From Paracoccaceae bacterium (lineage in GTDB: Bacteria; Pseudomonadota; Alphaproteobacteria; Rhodobacterales; Rhodobacteraceae), in assembly GCA_029243395.1 (NCBI GenBank), contig JAQWSE010000004.1:62001-126000 (forward strand): a DNA stretch of 64,000 nt, given 5' to 3'. The notes under the pieces were generated by a model, which did no database searches, was not told where the DNA came from, and saw only the letters and a program-made list of their open reading frames with translations. A program made the position numbers and the translations under genes. Of this stretch, positions 1-9,276 are shown piece after piece. Numbering within the stretch: position 1 is the stretch's first letter; the number at the start of each line of letters is the position of its first letter.

Positions 1-951
1 CTTTTGCTGATCAAAGTCCCCAGGGTGAGGTACAATACTATTTATTGGAAGAACATCTTCTGGGCTTGTTCCCCAAGTCACTACTGGCGCAATTTTTCCA
101 CCATTAATATGTATAGATTTATCAAAAAAAGCACCTTCATCAGAAAAAAGTTCTTTCCAGGACCGCAGCGCCATTTCCCAGTTTGATCCTTTGGGAACAT
201 GAGGCCTACCCTTTAAATAATCAAAGGTCTTTTGGTCAGGAGCTATTAGCCCTGCACGGGCACCCCCTTCTATAGCCATATTACAAACCGTCATTCTACC
301 TTCCACTGAAAGGTTCTCGATTACTGAACCCATGTATTCAATCACATGACCTGTACCTCCAGCCGTACCGGTTTCTCCAATTATAGTTAAAGTAACGTCT
401 TTCGCAGTGACTCCATTACCAAGTTTCCCAAAAACTTCTACTTTCATATTCTTCGATTTTTTCTGAATGAGTGTTTGTGTAGCCAAAACATGTTCAACCT
501 CGCTAGTGCCTATACCATGTGCAAGAGAACCAAAAGCCCCATGGGTTGCTGTATGACTATCACCACACACAATCGTCATGCCAGGCAATGTCCAACCTAG
601 TTCAGGGCCAATTATGTGTACTATTCCCTGTCTAATATCATTGACAGGATAGTATATAATTTCAAATTCTTTAGCATTCTTATCTAATGCTTCTACTTGT
701 ATTCTGCTTTCTTCGTTCTTAATCCCGTCTGTTCTATCCATCGTAGTAGGTACGTTATGATCTGGCACAGCTATGGTTTTTTCTGGAGCCCTAACTTTTC
801 TACCTGCTAGCCTTAATCCTTCAAATGCTTGAGGGCTTGTCACTTCATGCACTAAATGTCTGTCTACATATATAAGAGAAGTTCCATCAGGTTCTTCAGA
901 TATCAAATGTTCGTCCCATATTTTATCATATAGAGTTTTTTTTCCAGACAT
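1..951 (-). CDS. leuC: 3-isopropylmalate dehydratase large subunit, partial (N-terminal 317 residues)
   Basis: The gene runs off the left edge. The minus-strand reading from ATG at 951 begins [16 protein letters not shown] and contains the LeuC signatures [19 protein letters not shown], a [11 protein letters not shown] segment, [13 protein letters not shown] and, near the edge, [10 protein letters not shown]. LeuC is usually about 467 residues, so the iron-sulfur cysteine motifs of the C-terminal part lie outside the window. With LeuD it isomerises 2-isopropylmalate to 3-isopropylmalate in leucine biosynthesis, using a [4Fe-4S] cluster. An AGAGG sequence lies about ten bases before the ATG. 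It is co-directional with the upstream asparaginase gene, across a 92-base gap in which I see no attenuator. Confidence 0.96.
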   Translation of the reverse strand, partial: MSGKKTLYDKIWDEHLISEEPDGTSLIYVDRHLVHEVTSPQAFEGLRLAGRKVRAPEKTIAVPDHNVPTTMDRTDGIKNEESRIQVEALDKNAKEFEIIYYPVNDIRQGIVHIIGPELGWTLPGMTIVCGDSHTATHGAFGSLAHGIGTSEVEHVLATQTLIQKKSKNMKVEVFGKLGNGVTAKDVTLTIIGETGTAGGTGHVIEYMGSVIENLSVEGRMTVCNMAIEGGARAGLIAPDQKTFDYLKGRPHVPKGSNWEMALRSWKELFSDEGAFFDKSIHINGGKIAPVVTWGTSPEDVLPINSIVPHPGDFDQQK

Positions 952-1043
952 CACTAATGAACCTCTAAATTTAAATCCCGCATATCAAGCAGACCAGTTA
1001 TGCAATTAACACAAAAACTGTAGAAATACACTAGATAAATGCA

Positions 1044-2087
1044 TCATAATATTAGAGGTTTTCCGCCTTTCCAAATATTTTCACTTGCTTTCAAAATACC
1101 AGTAGGATGTTTGGACCAGTTAATTACAGGTACCTCCATAATATCTCTTATTTCTGGATCTTTTGCATCTAAAAACCCTAATCTTGCAAGAATTGTTACA
1201 ATCAAACATTCTGAAGCTCTTCTTGCCCCATCACTTATCTTAAGAGCTATTCCCAAACCCTCTTCCACTAAAATGGCTGTGTAAATACCCTCCGCTCCCA
1301 CCTTAACTATAAAACGTCCAGCTGACCTTTTCATCAATTTAGTACACAGTCTATCTTCTCCAGCTATTAAATAAGGGTTCTGTAAAACGGCTTCTCGGAG
1401 TCTCTTTATTGCTAGTTTTCTTTGCTGACTAAAACCATCTGGTCGCGCAAGAATTGCCATGGATCTAGCTAAAGCTTCTACAGTGCAAGTAAAATTTGGA
1501 GCACTACAGCCATCAAGTGCAAATTTTGGGTCAGTAGAACCAGTCATTTCTTCAAAAGCCTTTTGAACCATGACTTGTACTGGATGATCGATATCAATGT
1601 AATTTAATTTTTTATGATCAATTTTGCTAAAATTTCTAGAAATAGTTAAGAAACCCAAATGCTTTCCAGAACAATTATTGTGAAGTTGTGTGGGTATTAA
1701 TCCATTGTCTTTCAAATATTTTAATTCTTTAATATCATAAGGTTTATGGGCCCCACACATTAGGTGCTTCGTTTCAAGATTTAACTTTTGCAACCAATCC
1801 TTTGCAACCTCGAGGTGAGCTTTCCCCCCACTGTGTGAAGCACATGCTAACGCCAAATGTTTTGATTCAAGTTTATAATAATCAGCTGATCCACTTTCCA
1901 AAAGAGGTAATGCTTGTATCATCTTACAAGAAGATCTTGGATAAATAATTTCTCTAGGGTTCCCCAAGGAATATTTTATATTTCCTTTATTATCGGAAAT
2001 AGCCAAATGACCATAATGTGAAGATTCTACCATATCTCCTCTAAGAATCTCGACCAATTTTTCAGCTCCAAAATTTCTGCTAACCAA
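1044..2087 (-). CDS. L-asparaginase II family protein (Rhizobium etli type)
   Basis: This 347-residue protein belongs to the asparaginase II family of rhizobial type (PF06089), unrelated to the E. coli type II enzyme. It should hydrolyse asparagine to aspartate and ammonia in the cytoplasm; no signal peptide is visible. Visible family motifs are YPRSSCKMIQALPLLESG (serine-lysine region), CASHSGG, NNCSGKHLGFL and LDGCSAPNF; the cysteines and lysine of the last two correspond to the metal-binding and catalytic residues known in R. etli ReAV. I place the start at a TTG preceded by GGAG, because no in-frame ATG gives the full conserved N-terminus (RNFGAEKLVEILRGDMVES). Substrate specificity is inferred from the family. 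Confidence 0.88.
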   Translation of the reverse strand: MVSRNFGAEKLVEILRGDMVESSHYGHLAISDNKGNIKYSLGNPREIIYPRSSCKMIQALPLLESGSADYYKLESKHLALACASHSGGKAHLEVAKDWLQKLNLETKHLMCGAHKPYDIKELKYLKDNGLIPTQLHNNCSGKHLGFLTISRNFSKIDHKKLNYIDIDHPVQVMVQKAFEEMTGSTDPKFALDGCSAPNFTCTVEALARSMAILARPDGFSQQRKLAIKRLREAVLQNPYLIAGEDRLCTKLMKRSAGRFIVKVGAEGIYTAILVEEGLGIALKISDGARRASECLIVTILARLGFLDAKDPEIRDIMEVPVINWSKHPTGILKASENIWKGGKPLIL

Positions 2088-2195
2088 AAAACATTACTCC
2101 TACCCAAAAATATTTGTACTATCAATTATGATTCTTTGCGACTATAAGTACCACTATTATATTACAGGCAATATTTTATAATAGGTAAAATCTAA

Positions 2196-2747
2196 GTGAG
2201 AAAATCTCTTTTTTCATGGTTTTTCATCTCGTTGGTCTTATCCAGCTGGAGCTTTGTAGCATTTTCAGAAGAAATCCGCTATGAATCTAGCAAAAAAAAT
2301 TGGAGCGTGTTTGTACCTAAAGATAAGAAAGAATGTTTCATCGCATCACAATCAGTAAAAGACGAAGCCTTTAGGCATGGAGAAAAATTATCCAATGTGA
2401 ATCGTGACCGCGGAGTTTTGTTTATAAAAAAGAGCCCGTCAAGTCCTGCAGGTTTTGAAGGAGCATTTAGTGCTGGTTATCCCCTTAAACTCGGAGGGAA
2501 ATTTAGCCTTACAATTGATAATGAAGCCAAGTTTGTTTTTCTTGCACACCCCAAACCTAAAAACTCCAAAGAAAAAAACTGGGCATGGACACAAAGTCAT
2601 GACGATCTTAAGCTTGTCAATAAATTAAAGATAGGAAGTAAAGCAGTTCTGAAAGCTATTTCACACCGAGGTACAATAACTAAGGATACTTTCATATTAA
2701 CGGGATTTACCAAAGCCATTGAAAGATTAATGGAGTTATGTGATTGA
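2196..2747 (+). CDS. IalB-like exported protein (invasion-associated locus B family)
   Basis: This 183-residue protein has a cleavable-looking signal peptide (MRKSLFSW, hydrophobic core, cleavage near AFSEE). The mature part has the WSVFVPKDKKECFIAS start typical of the invasion-associated locus B family (PF06776). Despite the name, the family is widespread in free-living alphaproteobacteria and its biochemical role is unclear; a periplasmic stress or envelope function is usually assumed. It begins with GTG, with a weak AGG-containing ribosome site. It sits 36 bases before rlmN in the same direction, a pairing that I recall from Rhodobacterales. An 8-bp inverted repeat (2154-2161 / 2177-2184) overlaps its ribosome-binding region but may be chance in such AT-rich DNA. 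Confidence 0.75.
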   Translation: MRKSLFSWFFISLVLSSWSFVAFSEEIRYESSKKNWSVFVPKDKKECFIASQSVKDEAFRHGEKLSNVNRDRGVLFIKKSPSSPAGFEGAFSAGYPLKLGGKFSLTIDNEAKFVFLAHPKPKNSKEKNWAWTQSHDDLKLVNKLKIGSKAVLKAISHRGTITKDTFILTGFTKAIERLMELCD

Positions 2748-2783
2748 TTTCACAAAGTAAGAACAATTTATACTCATCAGATT

Positions 2784-3953
2784 ATGAATAACTTGGAAAA
2801 TCAAAAAGCTGACAATCTCGAAAAGAGCTTAACCAAAGCCAATAAGATAAAGCTTCTGGGTCTGTCCCAAAATGCATTAGCAGAATCTTTGATAAAGCTT
2901 GGAACTCATGAGAAAAACGTAAGTATGCGTGTTAAACAAGTTTGGTCTTGGGTTTACACCCATGGCGAAATGGATTTCAGAGAGATGACAAATCTATCTA
3001 AGAATTTTCGTGTGTTTTTGCAAAAAAATTTTAGCACTGAAAGACCGGAAATCGTAAAAAAACAAATCAGCAAAGACGGAACACGAAAATATCTCCTTAA
3101 AACAAGTAATATAGGAGAATTTGAAACCGTTTTTATACCTGATGATGATAGAGGTACTGTATGCCTTTCCTCTCAAATAGGATGCACACTAAATTGCTCC
3201 TTCTGCCATACAGGAACACAAAAATTAGTCAGAAATTTAGAACCTTTTGAAATGGTGGGTCAGGTTCTTGCAATCAAAGATGATTTAATGGATTGGTGTG
3301 AAAACAGTAAACATAATAAGAGGTTAGTATCAAATATCGTCATTATGGGGATGGGAGAACCATTATATAACTTTGATCATGTTAAAAATGGACTCGACAT
3401 CATTATGCATAATGAAGGACTTTCTCTATCCAGGAAAAAGATAACTCTGTCAACCTCTGGTGTTGTTCCAAATATTCATAGAGTTGCTAACGAAATAGGT
3501 TGCCTTTTGGCTATTAGCCTCCATGCCACAACCGACGCAGTCAGAAACAGGCTAGTACCAATAAACAAAAAATGGAGCATTACTGAACTTATGCTTAGCT
3601 TGAAAAATTATCCAAAATTAAGCAACTCAGAAAGAATAACTTTTGAATATGTTATGTTAAAGGATGTAAATGATAGCTTAGATGATGCTAAAAGACTCGT
3701 AAAATTAGTTCAGGGAATTCCAGCGAAGATAAATCTTATACCCTTTAATCCCTGGCCAGGTTCTAATTTTGAACCTTCAAGTTCAGAGCAGATTAAAAAG
3801 TTTTCGAACATCCTAAGAAAGGCAGGCTATTCCTCTCCAGTTAGAAAGCCAAGAGGAAAAGACATTCTCGCGGCATGTGGACAATTGAAATCGAACTCAA
3901 TAAAACCGAAAAAAAACAGCCTTTTTCAAGACCCAAATTATATAATCAGTTAG
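2784..3953 (+). CDS. rlmN: Dual-specificity RNA methyltransferase RlmN
   Basis: RlmN is a radical-SAM enzyme that makes 2-methyladenosine at A2503 of 23S rRNA and at A37 of some tRNAs. The 389-residue protein shows the cluster motif [11 protein letters not shown] (CX3CX2C) near residue 135, the [10 protein letters not shown] motif, the [12 protein letters not shown] segment, and the C-terminal ILAACGQL segment whose cysteine acts as the transient methyl carrier. The N-terminal helical domain includes [23 protein letters not shown]. Length and motif order match the family. It lies between the IalB-like gene and an L,D-transpeptidase gene that begins 29 bases after its stop, so the three are probably cotranscribed. 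Confidence 0.97.
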   Translation: MNNLENQKADNLEKSLTKANKIKLLGLSQNALAESLIKLGTHEKNVSMRVKQVWSWVYTHGEMDFREMTNLSKNFRVFLQKNFSTERPEIVKKQISKDGTRKYLLKTSNIGEFETVFIPDDDRGTVCLSSQIGCTLNCSFCHTGTQKLVRNLEPFEMVGQVLAIKDDLMDWCENSKHNKRLVSNIVIMGMGEPLYNFDHVKNGLDIIMHNEGLSLSRKKITLSTSGVVPNIHRVANEIGCLLAISLHATTDAVRNRLVPINKKWSITELMLSLKNYPKLSNSERITFEYVMLKDVNDSLDDAKRLVKLVQGIPAKINLIPFNPWPGSNFEPSSSEQIKKFSNILRKAGYSSPVRKPRGKDILAACGQLKSNSIKPKKNSLFQDPNYIIS

Positions 3954-3982
3954 GATTTCTATTGGCTAATATTAAAAGACGA

Positions 3983-4495
3983 ATGTTATTGAAAAAAATC
4001 TTTGGTAATTTTTTTCTTGGATATATTTTGGCAGGATCTGTCACAATGCCACGTTCTTCCTATGCAAATGAAATCAAAAAAAAGCATGTTGATCAAATAG
4101 TAATATGGAAATCCAAGAGACGTTTAACTCTTTTTAGCAAAAAGAAACCCCTTAAAATATATCGAATAAGGCTCGGATTCGATCCTGCAGGTCCCAAGAG
4201 AAGCGAAGGAGATGGGCGAACCCCAGAAGGAAATTACTGGATTACTCATAAAAATCCCAATAGCGCTTTTCACAAAAGTCTGGGAATAAGCTATCCTAAT
4301 AAGAATGACAAACTCTTAGCAGAAAAACATGGGGTAAGTCCTGGGAAAGATATATTTATTCACGGTGGACCAAAAAGCTTTTTAAAACACCTTCTATTTG
4401 ATTGGACTGAAGGTTGTATAGCAGTTACAGATACCGAAATTGATGAAATCTATGATATGGTGCTAATAAATACACCTGTATATATTACTTCTTAA
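3983..4495 (+). CDS. L,D-transpeptidase (YkuD family), exported
   Basis: The protein (170 residues from ATG 3983) starts MLLKKIFGNFFLGYILAGS, a plausible signal peptide ending near SSYAN. An upstream in-frame ATG at 3875 overlaps rlmN and would bury the signal peptide, so I reject it. The YkuD catalytic region is IFIHGGPKSF followed by WTEGCIAVTDTEI, giving the conserved histidine and catalytic cysteine. Such enzymes make 3-3 cross-links in peptidoglycan or attach lipoproteins to it, in the periplasm. The EGDGRTPEGNYWI segment is also typical. It follows rlmN closely and converges with a CAP-domain lipoprotein gene 12 bases away. Confidence 0.88.
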   Translation: MLLKKIFGNFFLGYILAGSVTMPRSSYANEIKKKHVDQIVIWKSKRRLTLFSKKKPLKIYRIRLGFDPAGPKRSEGDGRTPEGNYWITHKNPNSAFHKSLGISYPNKNDKLLAEKHGVSPGKDIFIHGGPKSFLKHLLFDWTEGCIAVTDTEIDEIYDMVLINTPVYITS

Positions 4496-4507
4496 TAAAG
4501 AAAATGA

Positions 4508-5041
4508 CTAAGGGAAGCTGGGTTCTTTTCCTAAAACTTGTACCCACCATATTTTTCCATTTTCCTCTTGAAACCATCCTAAGCCTATGTGACTCGCATT
4601 CCGATCAAATATAATACTCCTAGGAAAAGAGTTTTCCAACCAAACCTGTAACAATAAGAACTCTCCTTCAAAGGTTTCTGAAACATTTTCACCAATGACC
4701 ACTCCAATAAAACCTGCCACTTCAGCCCTTTCCTGAGGAGAAGAACCGTCTGATCCAAAATTCCAAGCCCTTTGTTGAATATAAATATCTCTTGCATGGG
4801 TAGCTGCACTTGAGTTTAAGGAATGTGAAATGACTACTTCCTTTAAACCTTTTTCTAGTCGTAAAGCATTTAAAGAATCCACATGTCTTTGGCGAATTTC
4901 AGTCGAGCTATAATATTCAATTTTACCCGATTTTTGATAGCTTTCATAAACTCCTTCTTTATTAGTTGCGCAACCCATAATTAAGGTAAGCACAATAAAT
5001 AAAACGAAAAAAGGTTTACGGATGGATTTATCTTTTAACAT
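4508..5041 (-). CDS. CAP-domain (SCP/PR-1) lipoprotein
   Basis: From ATG 5041 the 177-residue product has a short basic start, a hydrophobic stretch and a lipobox ending LIMGC, so it should be a lipid-anchored envelope protein. The body is a CAP domain: LNALRLEKGLKEVVISHSLNSSAATHARD, a GENVSE segment, and a final SHIGLGWFQEENGKIWWVQVLG strand. Bacterial CAP proteins are common secreted proteins of mostly unknown activity. It lies between two L,D-transpeptidase genes, convergent with the first and divergent from the second, so a role in the cell wall is a fair inference but not shown. An ATG at 5062 is a less likely start because it lengthens the region before the hydrophobic core. Confidence 0.82.
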   Translation of the reverse strand: MLKDKSIRKPFFVLFIVLTLIMGCATNKEGVYESYQKSGKIEYYSSTEIRQRHVDSLNALRLEKGLKEVVISHSLNSSAATHARDIYIQQRAWNFGSDGSSPQERAEVAGFIGVVIGENVSETFEGEFLLLQVWLENSFPRSIIFDRNASHIGLGWFQEENGKIWWVQVLGKEPSFP

Positions 5042-5170
5042 GCTGATTATGATATATGACAATTCAACGAATCATTCAAAAACAAAATTCACATTAATAT
5101 TACTTACTATTGAAAGAATTATCTATTCTCTGTACTAAGAATTGATCAAAAAGAATAAAGACTTCTAAGA

Positions 5171-5746
5171 ATGATTAATCGAAGAAAATTATTTGTTGGC
5201 CTATTACTGAGCTCCATTGTGCCGCTACCACTTAAATCTGCCTCTGCCCAAGAGGCCGTTAGTAAAAATGACAATGGGGAACCTCGACACAATATCTCAA
5301 GCTATCGCTATCAAAGATGGCAAGATCATTTTAAATCAATAAGGAATGGCGCTATACTTTCTGATACTGCCTCTCGTTGTTTACATTATTGGAATCAAGA
5401 AAATAATATTCATAAAATTTATCCCACCTCGGTGCCACTAACGCCTGAACTCACAAGAACTGGATATACTAAGGTAGTTCGTAAAGTGATTGGACCAGAA
5501 TGGCGTCCCACAAAGTCCATGAGAGAACGAGATCCCAAGTTACCTAAATTCATGCCTCCAGGTCCAGATAATCCTCTTGGGTCTCACGCGTTATATTTGA
5601 GTTGGCCTAATTATAGAATTCATGGCACCTCTGACACAAGAAAAATTGGGCGTCAGAGCTCTTCTGGCTGTATTGGTCTTTATAATGAACACATTGAAGA
5701 GCTTTTTTCTTTAGTAGAAATTGGTACTACTGTACGTTTGATTTAA
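5171..5746 (+). CDS. L,D-transpeptidase (ErfK/YbiS type), possible Tat substrate
   Basis: A 191-residue exported enzyme. The N-terminus INRRKLFVGLLLSS resembles a twin-arginine signal, with likely cleavage after ASAQ. The catalytic region YRIHGTSDTRKIGRQSSSGCIGL carries the YkuD histidine (HGT) and the SSGCIG cysteine. The segment GPEWRPTKSMRERDPKLPKFMPPGP with NPLGSHALYL is the usual substrate-groove region of alphaproteobacterial ErfK proteins. It would cross-link peptidoglycan or anchor proteins to it. It is the second L,D-transpeptidase within 2 kb and is divergent from the CAP lipoprotein gene. It ends one base before the convergent SDR gene, leaving no space for a terminator. Confidence 0.9.
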   Translation: MINRRKLFVGLLLSSIVPLPLKSASAQEAVSKNDNGEPRHNISSYRYQRWQDHFKSIRNGAILSDTASRCLHYWNQENNIHKIYPTSVPLTPELTRTGYTKVVRKVIGPEWRPTKSMRERDPKLPKFMPPGPDNPLGSHALYLSWPNYRIHGTSDTRKIGRQSSSGCIGLYNEHIEELFSLVEIGTTVRLI

Positions 5747-5747
5747 C

Positions 5748-6623
5748 TTATTGTGAATCATTTCTTACTTTAGCCAATATTTCTTTTAGACCAGAGAAAT
5801 AATCAGGATGAATCATTTGATAACTAAAGTCCTCTAATAGCTTTTTGTTGCTAACTTTTTTTGATTCAGAATAAAAATCTAGAGCTGTTTTGGACAAATT
5901 TAACTTTTCGATTGGAATAGCTTCAGGACACTTATACCCGAGCAAACGACAGGCCTCTTGCATGACATTTTCTGAAGATTCGGGTTTGTTATCACAAACA
6001 TTGTATACACCAGAAATGCCATTTTTTTCTAAGCTAAGGCTAATAATTTCAACTATATCATCAATATGAATTCTTGAGAACAAAAGTCCCAGTTTTCTTA
6101 CAACAGTAACTTTGCCTTTTTTTAGCTTTTCAATCGGACTCCTGCCAGAACCATAAATTCCAGCCAATCGCAAAATTATAAGAGTTAATCCTAATTCATT
6201 GGAAACTTTCTGCCATATTTTTTCGGCACTCAAGCGACAAATCCCTAAGCTTGTTTTTGGATTGAGATCGGATTTTTCATCAACCCAATTACCTCTGTGA
6301 TCTCCATAAACTCCCGTTGAAGATAGATAAACCAATTTGCTGTTTGCAGGAAGTTCAGAAAATAGCTCTGAAAAATTTTCCTTGACAGGGTCACTAAAAC
6401 CAATCGGCGGTACTGTGATTAATATGTTGTTGGCTTTTTGTATAGAGTACTGAATTCTTTTCTTCTCAGACCACTGAAATGCTACGACTCCTCTTTTTCT
6501 CAAGTCATTAATCTTTTCAGTATTTCTAGTTACAACATTTATTTTCCAACTCTTATTCCTTAAATTTAATAACACGGAATCAGCGCAATACCCAAAACCA
6601 AATATTAGTAACCGTTTATCCAC
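5748..6623 (-). CDS. NAD-dependent epimerase/dehydratase-like SDR (YeeZ-like)
   Basis: This 291-residue extended SDR has an N-terminal nucleotide-binding stretch LLIFGFGYCADSVLLNL (G-x-G-x-x-A form). It also has the LSSTGVYGDHRGNWVDE segment around the catalytic site and a typical RLAGIYGSGRSPIEKL motif. It resembles the YeeZ group, whose substrate is unknown. The start is GTG at 6623 and overlaps the end of queG by eight bases, so the two are translationally linked. The classical active-site tyrosine-x3-lysine is not clear (SLGICRLSAEKIW has arginine-leucine at that place), as in other YeeZ relatives, so it may bind nucleotide without typical SDR catalysis. Confidence 0.75.
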   Translation of the reverse strand: MDKRLLIFGFGYCADSVLLNLRNKSWKINVVTRNTEKINDLRKRGVVAFQWSEKKRIQYSIQKANNILITVPPIGFSDPVKENFSELFSELPANSKLVYLSSTGVYGDHRGNWVDEKSDLNPKTSLGICRLSAEKIWQKVSNELGLTLIILRLAGIYGSGRSPIEKLKKGKVTVVRKLGLLFSRIHIDDIVEIISLSLEKNGISGVYNVCDNKPESSENVMQEACRLLGYKCPEAIPIEKLNLSKTALDFYSESKKVSNKKLLEDFSYQMIHPDYFSGLKEILAKVRNDSQ

Positions 6624-7674
6624 TGTTCATTTCCAACTTATTCAAAGCCCAACAAGCTGCATCAGAAACCGCCTGGTCTCCATCATACATCAATTTTTTC
6701 ACTTCATCTTTATATATTGAATTACCTGAATTACCTATGGCATATAAGACGTTTCTTACAAAACGATCTCTTCCAATTCTTTTTATTGCGGATCCTGAAA
6801 ACATTGATCGGAATGCTTTTTCATCTAAGACAACTAAATCCCCAAGATCTAGATTCCCCTTTAATTGATCTGAGTATTTCATCTCTGAAGCTTTTTCTGA
6901 AAACTTATTCCAAGGACATACCGCTAAACAGTCATCACAACCAAATATTCTGTTTCCAAGAAGCGGTCTGAGTTCCAATTTTACTGGCCCTTTGTGCTCA
7001 ATAGTTAGATATGATATACAGCGTCGGGCATCTAATTGATAAGGAGCTATAAAAGCTTTAGTGGGACAAATATCTAAACAACTCCGGCAACTTCCACAGT
7101 GATTTTCAATGGGCTTATCAACTGGAAAATCAAGATTCGAAAAAATAAATCCTAAAAAAATCCAGTTTCCCAACTTTTTAGACAACAGATTTGTATGTTT
7201 ACCCTGCCAACCCAAACCGGCTCTTTGGGCCAGATGCTTTTCCATAACAGGAGCCGTATCCACAAAAACTTTGACTTCAGTTTTTCCCTTACTGATAGAA
7301 ATCAATTTAGAAGCTACACTTTTTAGTTTTTTCTTTACAATCTTATGATAATCAACCCCTCTTGCATAAACAGAAATATTCGCTTTATTTTTGAATCTAA
7401 GTCCTTTCATAGGATCAATACCTAAGTTATAATTTTCAGCCAGCACTATGATAGATTTTACATCATGCCACATCAACTTTGGATCACCTCGCCAATCCAA
7501 GTTATTTTGCAGCCAACCCATTTGGCCATGAAGACCAATATCGAGAAATTTCTTTAAATTCTCAAAAGCTCTTGATTCTACTTTTGAATCTGTGAAACGT
7601 ATTTCAGCAAATCCTTCTTTTTTCGCTTCACTAATCAACTGTTTTTTTAATTTTGTAAGTTCTTGTCTTTGCAT
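6616..7674 (-). CDS. queG: Epoxyqueuosine reductase
   Basis: QueG carries out the last step of queuosine synthesis on tRNA, reducing epoxyqueuosine to queuosine with a cobalamin and two [4Fe-4S] clusters. The 352-residue protein has the VFVDTAPVMEKHLAQRAGLG motif, which holds the catalytic aspartate, followed by WQGKHTNLLSKKLGNW. It also has two ferredoxin-like motifs, CGSCRSCLDICPTKAF and CDDCLAVCPWNKF. The C-terminal HEAT-like tail (YDGDQAVSDAACWALNKL) is present. Length is normal. It lies between a GST gene (7 bases upstream) and the SDR gene that overlaps its end. Confidence 0.96.
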   Translation of the reverse strand: MQRQELTKLKKQLISEAKKEGFAEIRFTDSKVESRAFENLKKFLDIGLHGQMGWLQNNLDWRGDPKLMWHDVKSIIVLAENYNLGIDPMKGLRFKNKANISVYARGVDYHKIVKKKLKSVASKLISISKGKTEVKVFVDTAPVMEKHLAQRAGLGWQGKHTNLLSKKLGNWIFLGFIFSNLDFPVDKPIENHCGSCRSCLDICPTKAFIAPYQLDARRCISYLTIEHKGPVKLELRPLLGNRIFGCDDCLAVCPWNKFSEKASEMKYSDQLKGNLDLGDLVVLDEKAFRSMFSGSAIKRIGRDRFVRNVLYAIGNSGNSIYKDEVKKLMYDGDQAVSDAACWALNKLEMNSG

Positions 7675-7680
7675 TACTAT

Positions 7681-8346
7681 CTAGAAATCGAGATCCCCAT
7701 AATGATCTGGGGGATTAAAACCTGTCAGCAAATCAGACAATATGGGTCTAAAAGCTGGTCTAGATTTGATTTTGGAATACCATTCCTTGACACACGGAAA
7801 ACCAGCCCAATTAACATCATTTATATAATCTAATGACGACAAATGGGCCGAAGCAGCGAAATCAGCTATAGTCATTTCGTCTCCTGCCAACCACTTTCTT
7901 TTTTCAAGAAGCCAATCCATATAATCTAGGTGATACCTTAAGTTCTTTATTCCCAATTTTATTTTTTCACTATTGGGATATCCACTTTGTGTGATTTTTT
8001 TATAAACCCTCTCGTATAGTAAATTTTGAGTCACTTCTTTATGGAATTTATCGTCAAACCAATTGCTTAACCTTCTTGATTCAGCCCTTTTCAATGGTAA
8101 ATCTGGTAACAGTGACGGTTCAGCATAGGTTTCCTCTAAGTATTCAAATATTGCTAAACTATCTGACAAAATAATTTCTTTTTCTACCAAAACTGGAACT
8201 GCACCAGCATGATTTATGTTGAGAAATTGTAATCGCCTCTCCCAGAATTTTTCTTCAATTAGCTCTGCTTCTACTCCCTTTTCTCCAAGCACCAAACGAA
8301 TTTTCCTACAAAATGGTGATAGAGAAAAATGATACAATTTTTTCAT
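7681..8346 (-). CDS. Glutathione S-transferase family protein
   Basis: A 221-residue cytosolic GST-fold protein. The N-terminal thioredoxin-like domain starts KLYHFSLSPFCRKIRLVLGEKG, where SPFC is the likely active-site loop, and includes AVPVLVEKEIILSDSLAIFEYLEE, the glutathione-binding VPVL and DSLAI region. The helical C-terminal domain carries WLAGDEMTIADFAASAHLSSLDYI, the N-capping motif of the family. The substrate is unknown. The gene is the first of a tight minus-strand set, GST - queG - SDR. The divergent uppP starts 113 bases away. Confidence 0.88.
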   Translation of the reverse strand: MKKLYHFSLSPFCRKIRLVLGEKGVEAELIEEKFWERRLQFLNINHAGAVPVLVEKEIILSDSLAIFEYLEETYAEPSLLPDLPLKRAESRRLSNWFDDKFHKEVTQNLLYERVYKKITQSGYPNSEKIKLGIKNLRYHLDYMDWLLEKRKWLAGDEMTIADFAASAHLSSLDYINDVNWAGFPCVKEWYSKIKSRPAFRPILSDLLTGFNPPDHYGDLDF

Positions 8347-8459
8347 TTGCTTCCTTTTAAAAAAGTCATTTTATGTTAGCTTAAATATACGTTTTTAAGT
8401 ACTGATTTATTATTAATAAGAAAATCTATATTTAACCAGAAAAAAATATTTGTAAGCTT

Positions 8460-9263
8460 ATGATATCTTTACATATTTTTCTTATATCAATCCTTCAGGG
8501 TTTAACTGAGTTCTTGCCTATATCTTCTTCTGCTCACCTAATTATTTTACCTACTGTTCTAGCCGTAAAAGATCAGGGGATAGTTCTTGATATTTCTGTA
8601 CATTTAGGAAGCCTTTTTGCACTATTGATATTTTTTAGGAAAGACACCGTATCCTTAATTAGAGGAAGTATTAATTTAGTCAAATTGGATTTAAGATCAA
8701 AGGAAACAAAATTGGTGATGAAGTTGATCACCGCTTCTATACCAGTTTTATTGATGGGACTCTTTTTTAAAATCAATGACATCGATGACTTATTAAGGTC
8801 TATCGAAATTATAGGATGGACAATGATTTTTTTTGGAATCTTCCTTTATTTTACAGACCGATTAGGAAAAAAAGAAAAAAAGATTTGGGATTGGACCTAC
8901 AAGGATTCTATTGCCATGGGAGTTTTTCAAGTCTTAGCCCTTATTCCTGGTGTTTCCAGATCAGGAATTACTATCTCGGGGTCAAGAATTCTTGGATACA
9001 AGAGATATGATGCAATTAGGTTATCAATGCTCATGTCTATACCCACTATAATGGCCTCTGGTGCTTTGCTTATTCCAGGTCTAATAGAAGGATCCTACGA
9101 TGTCTCTTTTTTTGAGATTTTAGTAAGTTTTGTATTGTCTTTCTTTGCAGCATTCTTGGCTTTAGTAGTATTGCTAAAATATTTATATATATTTCAATTT
9201 ACACCCTACATCATTTATAGAATTGCTCTAGGCTTTCTTTTGTTATGGTTTGTTTATAGCTAG
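8460..9263 (+). CDS. uppP: Undecaprenyl-diphosphatase
   Basis: UppP (BacA) dephosphorylates undecaprenyl diphosphate at the inner membrane, recycling the lipid carrier for peptidoglycan and other surface polymers. The 267-residue protein is almost wholly hydrophobic with about eight membrane segments. It carries the two family motifs: LQGLTEFLPISSSAHLI near the N-terminus (glutamate and serine-rich loop) and ALIPGVSRSGITISGSRILG near residue 165, with the catalytic arginine. Length is normal. It is a single gene, convergent with the NDUFA9-like gene 13 bases downstream. Confidence 0.97.
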   Translation: MISLHIFLISILQGLTEFLPISSSAHLIILPTVLAVKDQGIVLDISVHLGSLFALLIFFRKDTVSLIRGSINLVKLDLRSKETKLVMKLITASIPVLLMGLFFKINDIDDLLRSIEIIGWTMIFFGIFLYFTDRLGKKEKKIWDWTYKDSIAMGVFQVLALIPGVSRSGITISGSRILGYKRYDAIRLSMLMSIPTIMASGALLIPGLIEGSYDVSFFEILVSFVLSFFAAFLALVVLLKYLYIFQFTPYIIYRIALGFLLLWFVYS

Positions 9264-9276
9264 TAATAAATCAAAC

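Noticed and set aside
975-1043. leu operon attenuator or leader peptide before leuC
   Set aside because: No leucine-codon-rich short reading frame or terminator hairpin is visible in the short gap after the asparaginase gene.
2154-2184. 8-bp AT inverted repeat overlapping the IalB-like ribosome site
   Set aside because: All bases but the end pair are A or T, and such stems are expected by chance in this DNA. No regulator or riboswitch pattern fits.
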